A stretch of 64,000 nt of DNA from Frigoribacterium sp. JB110 (GTDB lineage Bacteria; Actinomycetota; Actinomycetes; Actinomycetales; Microbacteriaceae), in the NCBI RefSeq assembly GCF_900163665.1, contig NZ_FUIA01000016.1, positions 186,001-250,000 on the forward strand. Reading direction: 5' to 3'. The translations under genes were made by a program, and so were the position numbers. The notes below the pieces were generated by a model that saw only the letters and a program-made list of their open reading frames with translations, searched no databases and had not been told where the DNA came from. Numbering within the stretch: position 1 is the stretch's first letter; the number at the start of each line of letters is the position of its first letter. Below are positions 35,359-43,231 of the stretch, piece by piece.

Positions 35359-36858
35359 TCAGGGCAGGTTGCCTGTGAGCCTGCCGTGGAAGTCGCCGCT
35401 GGCGGTGTTGAGACCGATGATCTCGACCTCGGTGCCGTGGTCGCGATACTTCTGCTCGATTCCGTCGAGGGCCGCAACCGTCGACGCGTCCCACACGTGC
35501 GAGCGCGACATGTCGATGACGACGCGCTGAGGGTCCTCTGCGTATTCGAACTGCGTGGTCAGGTCATTCGACGAGGCGAAGAAGAGCTCGCCGTCGACTG
35601 CGTAGTGCGCCGTCGACTCGTCCGGGCTCACAGAGCGCGTCACGGTCGTGAAGTGCGCCACGCGGCGCACGAACAGGATCGCCGCGACGAACACCCCGAT
35701 CACGACACCGATCGACAGGTTGTGTGTGATGAGCACCGGGATGACCGTGACGAGCATCACGATCGTCTCGCTCTTGGGCATCCGCTTCAGCGTCGCGGGC
35801 CGGATGGAGTGCCAGTCGAAGGTGAGGATCGCCACCATGAACATGACCGCGACGAGCGCGCCGATGGGGATCAGGCTCATGATCGGCCCGAGGAACCACA
35901 CCAGGATCAGCAGGAAGACTCCTGCCGTGAACGTCGACACTCGCGTGCGGGCGCCGGATGCGCGCACGTTGATCATGGTCTGGCCGATCATCGCGCAGCC
36001 GCCCATGCCGCCGAAGAAGCCGGAGAGGATGTTCGCGCCGCCCTGGCCGATCGACTCGCGCGTCTTGTTCGAGTGCGTGTCGGTGATGTCGTCGACCAGT
36101 TTGGCCGTCATCAGCGACTCCATCAGGCCGACCGCCGCCATGCCGAGCGCGTACGGCGCGATGATCTGCAGCGTCTCGAACGTGAGCGGCACATCCGGGA
36201 AGTACGGCAGCGGCGGACCGCCTGGCAGCGTGCCGAGGTCGCCGACGCTCTTCACATCGAGGTCGAGTGCCCACACCGCCAGTGTCGCCACGATCACGAC
36301 GACGAGCGGCGCAGGCACGGCCTTGGTGAGCTTCGGGAACAGCCACAGGATCAGCAGGCCGACGGCGACGATCGGGTAGATCATCCATGACGCGCCCTCG
36401 AAGTGCTCGAGCTGTGCCACCGCGATGAGGATGGCGAGAGCGTTGACGAAGCCGACCATCACGCTGCGGGGGATGAATCGCATCAGCTTGCCGACGCCGA
36501 GCAGACCGAGCACGACCTGGATGACGCCGCCGAGGATGACCGTCGCGATCAGGTAGTCGAGGCCGTACTGGTCGGCGACGGGCCGGATGACGAGCGCGAT
36601 GGCGGCCGTCGCCGCGGTGATCATCGCCGGACGTCCGCCGAGGAACGCGATCGAGATCGCCATCACGATGGAGGAGAACAGGCCGACCTCGGCTGGCACG
36701 CCGGCGGCGAGGGCGAACGCGATGGCCTCCGGAATCAGTGCGAGACCGACCACGACGCCGGCGAGCACCTCCTTGGTGAGGAGCTTCGGCGAACGGAGGG
36801 CGTCCATCACCGTGGGGCGCGGACGGTAGCGATCCTTTTCGCGCGTGGTCGCGGACAT
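35359..36858 (-). CDS. SulP-family anion permease with STAS domain
   Basis: 499 residues. N-terminal membrane part of about 10-12 helices with GVVVGLALIPEAIAFALAAG (helix 1 signature) and SGFFGGMGGCAMIGQTMINV; C-terminal STAS domain from about residue 415 (DGELFFASSNDLTTQFEYAE, VVIDMSRSHVWDASTVAALD). SulP carriers move sulfate, bicarbonate or related anions; the substrate here is open. ATG 36858 has GGAGG about 4 nt ahead. It is transcribed away from a MerR gene, and the 122-bp gap carries a perfect dyad overlapping possible -10 boxes for both, so MerR control of this permease is plausible. Confidence 0.92.
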   Translation of the reverse strand: MSATTREKDRYRPRPTVMDALRSPKLLTKEVLAGVVVGLALIPEAIAFALAAGVPAEVGLFSSIVMAISIAFLGGRPAMITAATAAIALVIRPVADQYGLDYLIATVILGGVIQVVLGLLGVGKLMRFIPRSVMVGFVNALAILIAVAQLEHFEGASWMIYPIVAVGLLILWLFPKLTKAVPAPLVVVIVATLAVWALDLDVKSVGDLGTLPGGPPLPYFPDVPLTFETLQIIAPYALGMAAVGLMESLMTAKLVDDITDTHSNKTRESIGQGGANILSGFFGGMGGCAMIGQTMINVRASGARTRVSTFTAGVFLLILVWFLGPIMSLIPIGALVAVMFMVAILTFDWHSIRPATLKRMPKSETIVMLVTVIPVLITHNLSIGVVIGVFVAAILFVRRVAHFTTVTRSVSPDESTAHYAVDGELFFASSNDLTTQFEYAEDPQRVVIDMSRSHVWDASTVAALDGIEQKYRDHGTEVEIIGLNTASGDFHGRLTGNLP

Positions 36859-36935
36859 GGGGCCTCCAGGGGCGGTGCGAGAAGATGGCGTGGCTGAGAT
36901 GCCGGAGGGGCCGAGAACAGGCCCGATGCACAACT

Positions 36936-36950
36936 CTACCGTTACGGTAG
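36936..36950. promoter_or_regulatory. operator-like dyad between sulP and merR genes
   Basis: CTACCGTTACGGTAG is a perfect 7-1-7 dyad. TAGGGT (36948-36953, plus) and TAGAGT (minus, at 36933-36938) overlap its edges and could be -10 boxes of the two divergent genes. This is the placing expected for a MerR-type operator. Confidence 0.65.
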
Positions 36951-36980
36951 GGTTGGGTGCCAAATCGAGGAGCGGTGGAC

Positions 36981-37346
36981 ATGGCGGGAACCATTCACAT
37001 CGGCGAGGTCGCCGAGCGCACGGGGCTCTCGCTGCGCACACTGCGGCACTACGACGAGCTCGGGCTCGTCACGCCGAGCGACCGTACTCCAGGCGGGTTC
37101 CGGCTCTACACGGAGGCCGACGTGGATCGGCTGCTGCTCGTGCGCCGGATGAAGCCGCTCGGCTTCTCCCTCGATCAGACGGGTGAAGTGCTCGCGGCAG
37201 CCGACGCCCTCGCGGCGAATCCGGACGATCCGGGTGCTCGCGCCGCCCTGGGAACGTTCGTCGTCGATGCGGAGGAACGTCGAGACAAGCTCGCACGTCA
37301 GCTCGCCGCCGCCGACGAACTCATCGCCCGCCTCCGCGGCGTGTGA
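36981..37346 (+). CDS. MerR-family transcriptional regulator
   Basis: 121 residues. N-terminal winged helix HIGEVAERTGLSLRTLRHYD followed by ELGLVTPSDRTPGGFRLYTE is a textbook MerR DNA-binding domain; then the dimerisation coiled coil through residue 121. No C-terminal effector domain and no conserved cysteines, so a metal sensor is unlikely; the ligand is unknown. ATG 36981 has GAGGAG 8 nt ahead. It is divergent from the SulP permease gene with the dyad at 36936-36950 between them, so it probably regulates that gene and itself. Confidence 0.9.
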   Translation: MAGTIHIGEVAERTGLSLRTLRHYDELGLVTPSDRTPGGFRLYTEADVDRLLLVRRMKPLGFSLDQTGEVLAAADALAANPDDPGARAALGTFVVDAEERRDKLARQLAAADELIARLRGV

Positions 37347-37365
37347 CACCCCGGCACACCACTGC

Positions 37366-37433
37366 CGAGATGCGCACTTCTCGTCGAGATGCGCCGTTCT
37401 GGACGTGATTCTGTCGAAGAAGTGCGCATCTCG
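37366..37433 (+). repeat. 68-bp palindromic element, copy 5 (forward, best preserved)
   Basis: Exactly 68 bp. The first 16 bases CGAGATGCGCACTTCT are perfectly complementary to the last 16; a third copy of GAGATGCGC begins 19 bases after the first. It is used here as the reference for the family. Located between the merR and nucleosidase genes. Confidence 0.9.
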
Positions 37434-37506
37434 TGAGCCGGTGGGCGGGGTGCGGGCGCCGTGTTCCTGCAACGGACATCCGGATGAGCGCTTCATCCGG
37501 ATGACT

Positions 37507-37512
37507 TAGCCT
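37507..37512 (+). promoter_or_regulatory. -10 box of the nucleosidase gene
   Basis: TAGCCT, 3 nt before ATG 37516 and 6 nt before GTG 37519; the second spacing matches other leaderless starts. Confidence 0.5.
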
Positions 37513-37515
37513 CGT

Positions 37516-38217
37516 ATGGTGACGGCGAACCGCGTATATGTGATCCAAGTGGCGATGGACGAGGAGGCGCAGCCCTTCCTCGAAGCCGCGGGCGAGGTGA
37601 GCGAACCCGTGAGGATCGGCGGGGCCGTGCACCGTGGGCTCGACCTGGGCGGACGTACGGTCGTGCTCGTCACGAGCGGAATCGGCATGATCAACGCCGC
37701 CGGTGCGACCGCAGGGGCGATCCACCGCTACGGCGACGACGTCGCGATCATCGTCGCCGGCAGCTGCGGCGGCCTCGCCGCGGGAGTCTCGGTCGGTGAC
37801 GTCGTGGTCGGCACCGACACGATCAACGTCGAGGCGGACGCCACGGCCTTCGGCTACGTTCCCGGCCAGACGCCAGGCATGCCCGCGTCCTATTCGGCTG
37901 ACGCCGAGATCCGCGCCGCGCTCGCCGCGACGGCGCTCGACGGAGCCGTCGTGCGGGAGGGAGTGATGGGCGCGGGCGACAAGTTCGCGACCGTCGACAT
38001 CGCGCACGAGCTGCGCGAATCCTTCCCAGGACTCCTCACGATCGACATGGAGACGGTCGCGGTCGCGCAGACTGCCCATAGCCACGGCGCGGCGTTCGCC
38101 GTCGCGCGTGCGGTCAGCGACCTGTGCGCACCGGACGGCACCGAGTTCGAGACCCACATCGACGATGCCGCCGAGCGCTCCGCGCGGGTCGTGATCGCCG
38201 CACTGGGAGCGCTGTGA
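37516..38217 (+). CDS. mtnN: 5'-methylthioadenosine/S-adenosylhomocysteine nucleosidase
   Basis: 233 residues of the nucleoside phosphorylase fold. Family residues visible: catalytic-type glutamate in VAMDEEAQPF, the SGIGMINAA glycine loop, GSCGGLAAGVSVGDVVVG, and IDMETVAVAQTAH plus RAVSDLC with the purine-contacting aspartate. It should cleave MTA and SAH to adenine, removing methylation by-products. GTG 37519 is equally possible as start because the TAGCCT box is 6 nt ahead of it. Its end overlaps the truA GTG by 4 nt. Related purine phosphorylases are a less likely reading. Confidence 0.88.
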   Translation: MVTANRVYVIQVAMDEEAQPFLEAAGEVSEPVRIGGAVHRGLDLGGRTVVLVTSGIGMINAAGATAGAIHRYGDDVAIIVAGSCGGLAAGVSVGDVVVGTDTINVEADATAFGYVPGQTPGMPASYSADAEIRAALAATALDGAVVREGVMGAGDKFATVDIAHELRESFPGLLTIDMETVAVAQTAHSHGAAFAVARAVSDLCAPDGTEFETHIDDAAERSARVVIAALGAL

Positions 38218-39191
38218 GCACGCCGGATGGGAATGGGAGCGCGCCTCGCGATGCGGGCTCCGGCGCAGCTCCGAACGCGGGTGCGGCTCATCCCGGCACG
38301 TCGGATGATGCGCTCCGGCGCATCCGGTTCGACATCGCCTACGACGGCACTCAGTTCAAGGGGTGGGCGCGGCAGCCAGGACTGCGCACGGTGCAGGGCG
38401 TCCTCGAGGACGCGCTCGCGCGGGTTGCCGGCTCGGCGGTGCGGCTCACCGTCGCGGGGCGCACCGATTCGGGCGTGCACGCGACGGGTCAGGTCGCTCA
38501 CGCCGACCTGACGCCTGACCAGTGGGAGCGCGTCACACGCCGACGCCGCATCGACAAGCCCCGCGAGCACGCCGGCGCAGAGGCGGATCGCGACCCCGCG
38601 TCCGTGCTGGCGCACAGGGCGACGGGTGTGCTCGGGCCGTACTCAGACGTCACGGTGACACGGACGTCGACGGCTCCCGACAGCTTCGACGCGCGCTTCT
38701 CAGCGGCGTGGCGGCGCTACGAGTACCGCATCGCCGACCAGACGGCGGGCTATGACCCGCTTCAGCGGCTGCGTACGACGCGGGTCAGGGGAAGGCTCGA
38801 TACGGACACGATGGACAGGGCGGCCCGCGGGCTCATCGGCCTGCACGATTTCGCCGCCTACTGCAAGCCGCGTCCCGGCGCCACGACCATCAGGACCCTG
38901 CTCGAATTCGATTGGCGGCGCGACGAGCGCGGCCTGCTCATCGCGAACGTCAGAGCCGACGCGTTCTGTCACTCGATGGTGCGTGCGCTGGTCGGCGCCT
39001 GCGTCGCCGTAGGGGAGGGACGTCTCGCCCCAGGCGATCTCGAGGTGCTGCGCGACGAGCTCGTGCGCACGAGCTCGTTCAAGGTGCAGGAGGCGCGGGG
39101 CCTGACGCTGACCGACGTCGGCTACCCGGCCGAGGAGCAGCTGGCCGCGCGCGCCGAGCAGACCCGCAACCGCCGCGACCGCGAGTCGTGA
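38214..39191 (+). CDS. truA: tRNA pseudouridine(38-40) synthase
   Basis: 325 residues. Catalytic aspartate in VAGRTDSGVHATGQVAHADL; later family motifs FSAAWRRYEYRI, GLHDFAAYCKPRPGATTIRT and DAFCHSMVRALVGACVAVGE. Modifies the anticodon arm of several tRNAs. An N-terminal leader of about 35 Gly/Ala/Asp-rich residues precedes the fold, and a charged insertion (RRRRIDKPREHAGAEADRDP) lengthens the middle; both are also seen in other actinobacterial forms. GTG 38214 overlaps the nucleosidase stop by 4 nt; a later start near residue 34 is conceivable. Confidence 0.95.
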   Translation: MSTPDGNGSAPRDAGSGAAPNAGAAHPGTSDDALRRIRFDIAYDGTQFKGWARQPGLRTVQGVLEDALARVAGSAVRLTVAGRTDSGVHATGQVAHADLTPDQWERVTRRRRIDKPREHAGAEADRDPASVLAHRATGVLGPYSDVTVTRTSTAPDSFDARFSAAWRRYEYRIADQTAGYDPLQRLRTTRVRGRLDTDTMDRAARGLIGLHDFAAYCKPRPGATTIRTLLEFDWRRDERGLLIANVRADAFCHSMVRALVGACVAVGEGRLAPGDLEVLRDELVRTSSFKVQEARGLTLTDVGYPAEEQLAARAEQTRNRRDRES

Positions 39192-39247
39192 CCTCGCGAC
39201 GGCCGAGTTCGTGCGCGGTTCGACGGCCGGAGGCGCGGTCCGAGGCG

Positions 39248-39253
39248 TAGCGT
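39248..39253 (+). promoter_or_regulatory. -10 box of the EEP-family gene
   Basis: TAGCGT followed by 7 nt and ATG 39261; leaderless geometry. Confidence 0.5.
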
Positions 39254-39260
39254 TGCGATC

Positions 39261-39959
39261 ATGAAGGTGCTGTCCTACAATCTCCGCAAGCACGCGGCTG
39301 CCGGAGAACTCGCGAGACTCGTCGAACGCAATGAGCCCGACGTGCTCTGTCTGCAGGAGGCCGACGTGTCGGATCTTCCTGACCGCGTACAGGGTCTTCG
39401 ACAGGCGGCCGCGACGGACAAGAACCGGCTCGGCCTCGCCGTCTACTACCGCGAGAACACCTATCGGCTCGTCGACAGCGTCTCGCTGGGGCTGAAGAAG
39501 TCGCTGCACGACATCGTGCTGCGCCCCGCGCATGAGCGGCTGCTCGGCGTGCAGCTGCACGACATCGACGCCGGCCGCGAGGTGACGATGGCGTCGTTCC
39601 ACGCCGCACCGCTGACTGCGCTGAACTCGCTGCGGCGGTCGCAGATCACCTCGGCGCTGCAGGCGCTCGAACAGCTCGGGCCAGGCACGCCGACGCTGAT
39701 GGTCGGCGACTACAACTATCCGATCTTCAAGGAGCGGCTCGGCGATCGCGTGCGCGAGCACGGCTACGACCTGACCCTCAGCGATTCGCGCACCTATACG
39801 CGCTACCGCTACTTCCGCGGGCACTACGACTTCGTCACCTCGCGGCAGCTCTCGATCGGTGACGTGCAGACCCTGCCCCAGGGATCGAGCGACCACCTCC
39901 CGATCCTCGTCGAGGCCGACTACCGCTCAGGCATGACGGGCAGAATCCAGCTCGTGTGA
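39261..39959 (+). CDS. endonuclease/exonuclease/phosphatase (EEP) family hydrolase
   Basis: 232 residues, no signal peptide. EEP-fold landmarks in order: KVLSYNLRKHA, metal-binding glutamate in VLCLQEADVSD, histidine in ASFHAAPLT, MVGDYNYPI with the catalytic aspartate, and GSSDHLPIL with the final Asp-His pair. This fold covers DNA repair nucleases, sphingomyelinases and inositol phosphatases, so the substrate is not determined. It starts 69 bp after truA with its own -10 box and converges with cysN. Confidence 0.85.
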   Translation: MKVLSYNLRKHAAAGELARLVERNEPDVLCLQEADVSDLPDRVQGLRQAAATDKNRLGLAVYYRENTYRLVDSVSLGLKKSLHDIVLRPAHERLLGVQLHDIDAGREVTMASFHAAPLTALNSLRRSQITSALQALEQLGPGTPTLMVGDYNYPIFKERLGDRVREHGYDLTLSDSRTYTRYRYFRGHYDFVTSRQLSIGDVQTLPQGSSDHLPILVEADYRSGMTGRIQLV

Positions 39960-39998
39960 CCCGGATCTCCGGATGCGGCGGCCGTGGGCCATCCGGCG

Positions 39999-40085
39999 AC
40001 GCGCGTTCGGCAACAGAATGCGCGCAACTCAACAGATTCTGTGCGAGGCGATGTTCGGGAACGCGCGTTCTGTTGCGCTGTGCGC
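39999..40085. repeat. compound palindrome between the EEP gene and cysN
   Basis: GCAACAGAATGCGCG (40010-40024) is complementary at 14 of 15 positions to 40062-40076; between them ACAGAAT/ATTCTGT forms a smaller hairpin, and ACGCGCGTTC occurs twice in direct orientation (39999-40008, 40061-40070). It sits between convergent genes and has no T-run. Confidence 0.65.
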
Positions 40086-40118
40086 GCGGGCACCGGATGC
40101 GGGCGGCTCCGCCCGCGC

Positions 40119-41372
40119 CTACTCCGCTGAGGTGATCGTGCCGGCCGCGACGGTCGAGTTGGTCGACTCGTCGATCAGGATGAACGACCCTGTCTCGCGG
40201 TTCGACGCGTACGGGTCCGCCACCAGCGGCGTCGTGACCCTCAGCGCGACGCGGCCGATGCCGTTCAGATGCAGCTGGTCGGCTGCCTGATTGCGGTGCA
40301 GCGTGTTCACATCGAGCTCGTACTGCAGCTCCTTGACGACGCAGCGCGCCTCGCGGGTGCCGTGCAGCACCGTGTACTTCTTTCCCGGCACGAGGGGCAG
40401 CGTCTCGTCCATCCAGCACACCATGGCATCGATGTTCTGCGACACGTGCGGCTGATTGTGCGGACGGGCGATGACGTCGCCGCGGGAGATGTCGATCTCG
40501 TCCTCGAGGCGGATCGTGACGCTCATCGGCGGGAACGCCTGCGCGATCTCCCCGTCGGCCGTGTCGATGGCCTTCACATGCGAGGTGAGGCCGCTGGGCA
40601 GCACGATGACCTCGTCGCCGGTCCGGATGAGTCCGCTCGCCACCCGGCCGGCGTACCCGCGGTAGTCGATCGCGTCGGACTGCTGCGGGCGGATCACATA
40701 CTGCACGGGGAAGCGCACATCCTGGAGATTGCGGTCGGCTCCGATGTACACGTTCTCGAGGTGGTGCAGCAGCGAGGTTCCCTCGTACCACGGCATGTTC
40801 TCGCTGCGTGTGACGACGTTGTCGCCGTTCAGCGCTGACAGCGGGATCGCCGTGATGTCGGTGATGTTCAGCTTCGCACTGAAGTCGAGGAAGTCCTGGC
40901 GGATCTCATCGAACACCTGCTCGTCGTAGTCGACGAGGTCCATCTTGTTCACCGCGAGCACGACATGCGGCACGCGCAGCAGCGACGCGATCGTGGCGTG
41001 GCGGCGCGACTGCTCGAGCACGCCCTTGCGCGCGTCGACGAGCACGACTGCGAGGTCGGCGGTCGAGGCGCCCGTGACCATGTTGCGGGTGTACTGCTGG
41101 TGGCCGGGAGTGTCGGCGATGATGAACTTGCGCTTGGGAGTCGCGAAGTAGCGGTAGGCGACGTCGATCGTGATGCCCTGCTCGCGCTCGGCCCGAAGGC
41201 CGTCGGTGAGCAGCGACAGGTCGACGTATTCGTTGCCGCGGCTCCTGCTCGTCTCCTCGACGCTGAGCAGCTGGTCCTCGAAGATCGACTTCGAGTCGTA
41301 CAGCAGTCGGCCGATCAGCGTGCTCTTGCCGTCGTCGACGGAGCCGGCCGTGGCGAATCGCAGCATGTCCAT
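40119..41372 (-). CDS. cysN: sulfate adenylyltransferase subunit 1 (GTPase)
   Basis: 417 residues. EF-Tu-like GTPase whose GTP hydrolysis drives ATP sulfurylase (sulfate to APS) together with CysD. Motifs GSVDDGKSTLIGRLLYD, IADTPGHQQYTRNMVTGAST and AVNKMDLVDYDEQVF are complete. The length means there is no fused APS kinase at the C-terminus, unlike mycobacterial CysNC; the kinase is encoded separately at 44295. ATG 41372 begins 1 nt beyond the cysD stop; ATG 41366 is an alternative. Confidence 0.97.
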   Translation of the reverse strand: MDMLRFATAGSVDDGKSTLIGRLLYDSKSIFEDQLLSVEETSRSRGNEYVDLSLLTDGLRAEREQGITIDVAYRYFATPKRKFIIADTPGHQQYTRNMVTGASTADLAVVLVDARKGVLEQSRRHATIASLLRVPHVVLAVNKMDLVDYDEQVFDEIRQDFLDFSAKLNITDITAIPLSALNGDNVVTRSENMPWYEGTSLLHHLENVYIGADRNLQDVRFPVQYVIRPQQSDAIDYRGYAGRVASGLIRTGDEVIVLPSGLTSHVKAIDTADGEIAQAFPPMSVTIRLEDEIDISRGDVIARPHNQPHVSQNIDAMVCWMDETLPLVPGKKYTVLHGTREARCVVKELQYELDVNTLHRNQAADQLHLNGIGRVALRVTTPLVADPYASNRETGSFILIDESTNSTVAAGTITSAE

Positions 41373-41373
41373 C

Positions 41374-42285
41374 TCAGAAATACCCCTGCTTCTTCCGGTC
41401 CTCCATCGCGGCCTCGCTCACGCGGTCGTCGCCGCGCGTCGCACCGCGCTCGGTGATGCGCGTCGCGGCGACCTCGTCGATGATCCTGTCGACCGTGTCG
41501 GCGTCGCTCTCGACCGCCGCAGTGAGGGTCGCGTCTCCCACGGTGCGATAGCGCACCGTCCGCCTCGAGACCTCCTCGCCCTCTCTGGGGCGGCAGAACT
41601 CGTTGGCTTCGAACACCATGCCGTCGCGCACGAAGGTGTCGCGCTCGCTGGCGAAGTAGATCGGCGGAATCGCGACTTCGTCCTCCTTGATGTACTGCCA
41701 GATGTCGAGCTCGGTCCAGTTCGAGATCGGGAACACCCGGATGGACTCACCAGGGTGGACGCGACCGTTGTACAGGTCCCAGATCTCGGGGCGCTGGTTC
41801 TTCGGGTCCCATTGGCCGAACTCGTCGCGGAAGCTGAACACGCGTTCCTTGGCGCGGGCCCGCTCCTCGTCGCGGCGGGCGCCGCCGAGCATCGCGTCGA
41901 AGCCGTTCTTCTCGACCGTGTCGAGCAGCACCGGCGTCTGGATGCGGTTGCGCGACCCGTTGGGCTCCTCGCGGACCAGTCCGCGCTCGATCGCCTCAGG
42001 CACAGAACCGATGATCAGGCGGAGAGCGTTGCGGGCCACATGCTCGTCGCGGAAGTCGAGCACCTCTGGGAAATTGTGACCGGTGTCGATGTGCACGACG
42101 GGGAAGGGCAGCCTCGCCGGCGCGAACGCCTTCATCGCGAGGTGCAGCATGACGAGCGAATCCTTGCCGCCGGAGAACAGCAGCGCAGGGCGCTCGAGCT
42201 GTGCCGCCACCTCGCGGATGATGTGGATCGACTCGGCCTCGAGCTGTCTCAGCTGTGAGATCGAGTAGTGCGTTTCCGAGGACAC
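41374..42285 (-). CDS. cysD: sulfate adenylyltransferase subunit 2
   Basis: 303 residues, the normal CysD size. N-type ATP pyrophosphatase with PP-loop LLFSGGKDSLVML; later FPVVHIDTGHNFPEVLDFRD and RVFPISNWTELDIWQYIKED are diagnostic. It catalyses APS formation from ATP and sulfate, with CysN. GTG 42285 has AAAGGAG about 8 nt ahead; the longer frame to 42483 is antisense to cysQ coding sequence in the wrong frame. cysD and cysN are tightly coupled. Confidence 0.97.
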   Translation of the reverse strand: MSSETHYSISQLRQLEAESIHIIREVAAQLERPALLFSGGKDSLVMLHLAMKAFAPARLPFPVVHIDTGHNFPEVLDFRDEHVARNALRLIIGSVPEAIERGLVREEPNGSRNRIQTPVLLDTVEKNGFDAMLGGARRDEERARAKERVFSFRDEFGQWDPKNQRPEIWDLYNGRVHPGESIRVFPISNWTELDIWQYIKEDEVAIPPIYFASERDTFVRDGMVFEANEFCRPREGEEVSRRTVRYRTVGDATLTAAVESDADTVDRIIDEVAATRITERGATRGDDRVSEAAMEDRKKQGYF

Positions 42286-42296
42286 GAGGGCTCCTT

Positions 42297-43070
42297 TCAC
42301 TCCGGTTGCGCCGCGAGCGCGTCGTCGATCGCGCTCAGCACGCGATCCCGGATGCCGGGGCGGCAGACCACGAGATCCGGAAGGTAGGGGTCGGGCCGGT
42401 TGTAGACGAGGTCGCGACCGTCGAGGCGCGAAGCGTGCAGTCCCGCGGCGCGGGCGACGGCCACGGGCGCCGCGCTGTCCCACTCGTACTGCCCGCCGCC
42501 GTGCAGGTACGCGTCGGCTGTGCCGTTCACGACGGAGCAGATCTTCACCCCGGCCGAGCCCATCGGGATGAGCTCGGCGCCGAGAGCGGCCGCGACCCGG
42601 CGGACGATCCCCGGTGCGCGGCTCCTGCTGACGGCGATCCGGATCGGGTCGCCCACGGCATCCGGGCTGCCGGCGACGTCTGTCGACACGACCACCTCGT
42701 CCGGGCCGCCGAGCGCGACAGCGCCGAGGGCGAGCTCACCGTCGACGACGAGCGCGATGTGCACGGCCCAGTCGTCGCGCCCCTCGCTGTACTCGCGGGT
42801 GCCGTCGAGAGGGTCGATGATCCACACGCGCGATGCGGAGAGTCGAGCAGCACTGTCCGCGGCCTCCTCGCTGAGCACGGCGTCGGCCGGCGCGAGCTCG
42901 GCCAGGCGCGCGGCGAGAACGGCCTGCGCGCCCTGATCGCCCAGATCCTTCAGCGCCAGCCGGTCGGCATCCGGGTTCTCGCGCCGGATGCCGACGAGCC
43001 GGGTCGCCGCCTCGGTTGCGAGGGCGCGAGCGATGGCTGCGTCGCTGTTTCCTGCGTCTTCGGTAACCAC
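42297..43070 (-). CDS. cysQ: 3'(2'),5'-bisphosphate nucleotidase (CysQ type)
   Basis: 257 residues. Inositol-monophosphatase fold with metal motif WIIDPLDGTREYSEGRDDWA and upstream glutamates in LSEEAADS; the last signature is GGGQYEWDSAAPVAVARAAG. CysQ removes 3'-phosphate from PAP, the by-product of PAPS use, and so supports sulfate assimilation; the place directly ahead of cysD (11 nt) fits. GTG 43070 is preferred on length; the frame is open to 43172 and a slightly longer form cannot be excluded. Confidence 0.9.
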   Translation of the reverse strand: MVTEDAGNSDAAIARALATEAATRLVGIRRENPDADRLALKDLGDQGAQAVLAARLAELAPADAVLSEEAADSAARLSASRVWIIDPLDGTREYSEGRDDWAVHIALVVDGELALGAVALGGPDEVVVSTDVAGSPDAVGDPIRIAVSRSRAPGIVRRVAAALGAELIPMGSAGVKICSVVNGTADAYLHGGGQYEWDSAAPVAVARAAGLHASRLDGRDLVYNRPDPYLPDLVVCRPGIRDRVLSAIDDALAAQPE

Positions 43071-43217
43071 GGTTCTGGGCCTCGCGAACGGTTCGGTTTG
43101 GGCTGTGCCGCCGGGGAGCGCCCCGCGGCGAGTTGACCATAACCCGGGCGACGGTCGATCCGGCTGTCGCATGACGCCCGGTTACTGCGGGCCTCGGGAA
43201 CCCTGTCGGGTGTGGGA

Positions 43218-43223
43218 TACCGT
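43218..43223 (+). promoter_or_regulatory. -10 box of the TauE/SafE gene
   Basis: TACCGT with 8 nt to ATG 43232, close to leaderless geometry. The 161-bp gap to cysQ also holds TATGGT on the minus strand (43136-43141), possibly the cysQDN promoter. Confidence 0.4.
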
Positions 43224-43231
43224 CGCGACCT

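Noticed and set aside
33765..35378. 537-residue plus-strand frame opposite the AGCS gene
   Set aside because: Composition (His, Glu, Asp, Arg runs) is that of an antisense shadow; no domain.
35130..35477. 116-residue N-terminal extension of the AGCS symporter
   Set aside because: Crosses a hairpin and repeat copy 4; ATG 35129 has a ribosome-binding site and the expected family start.
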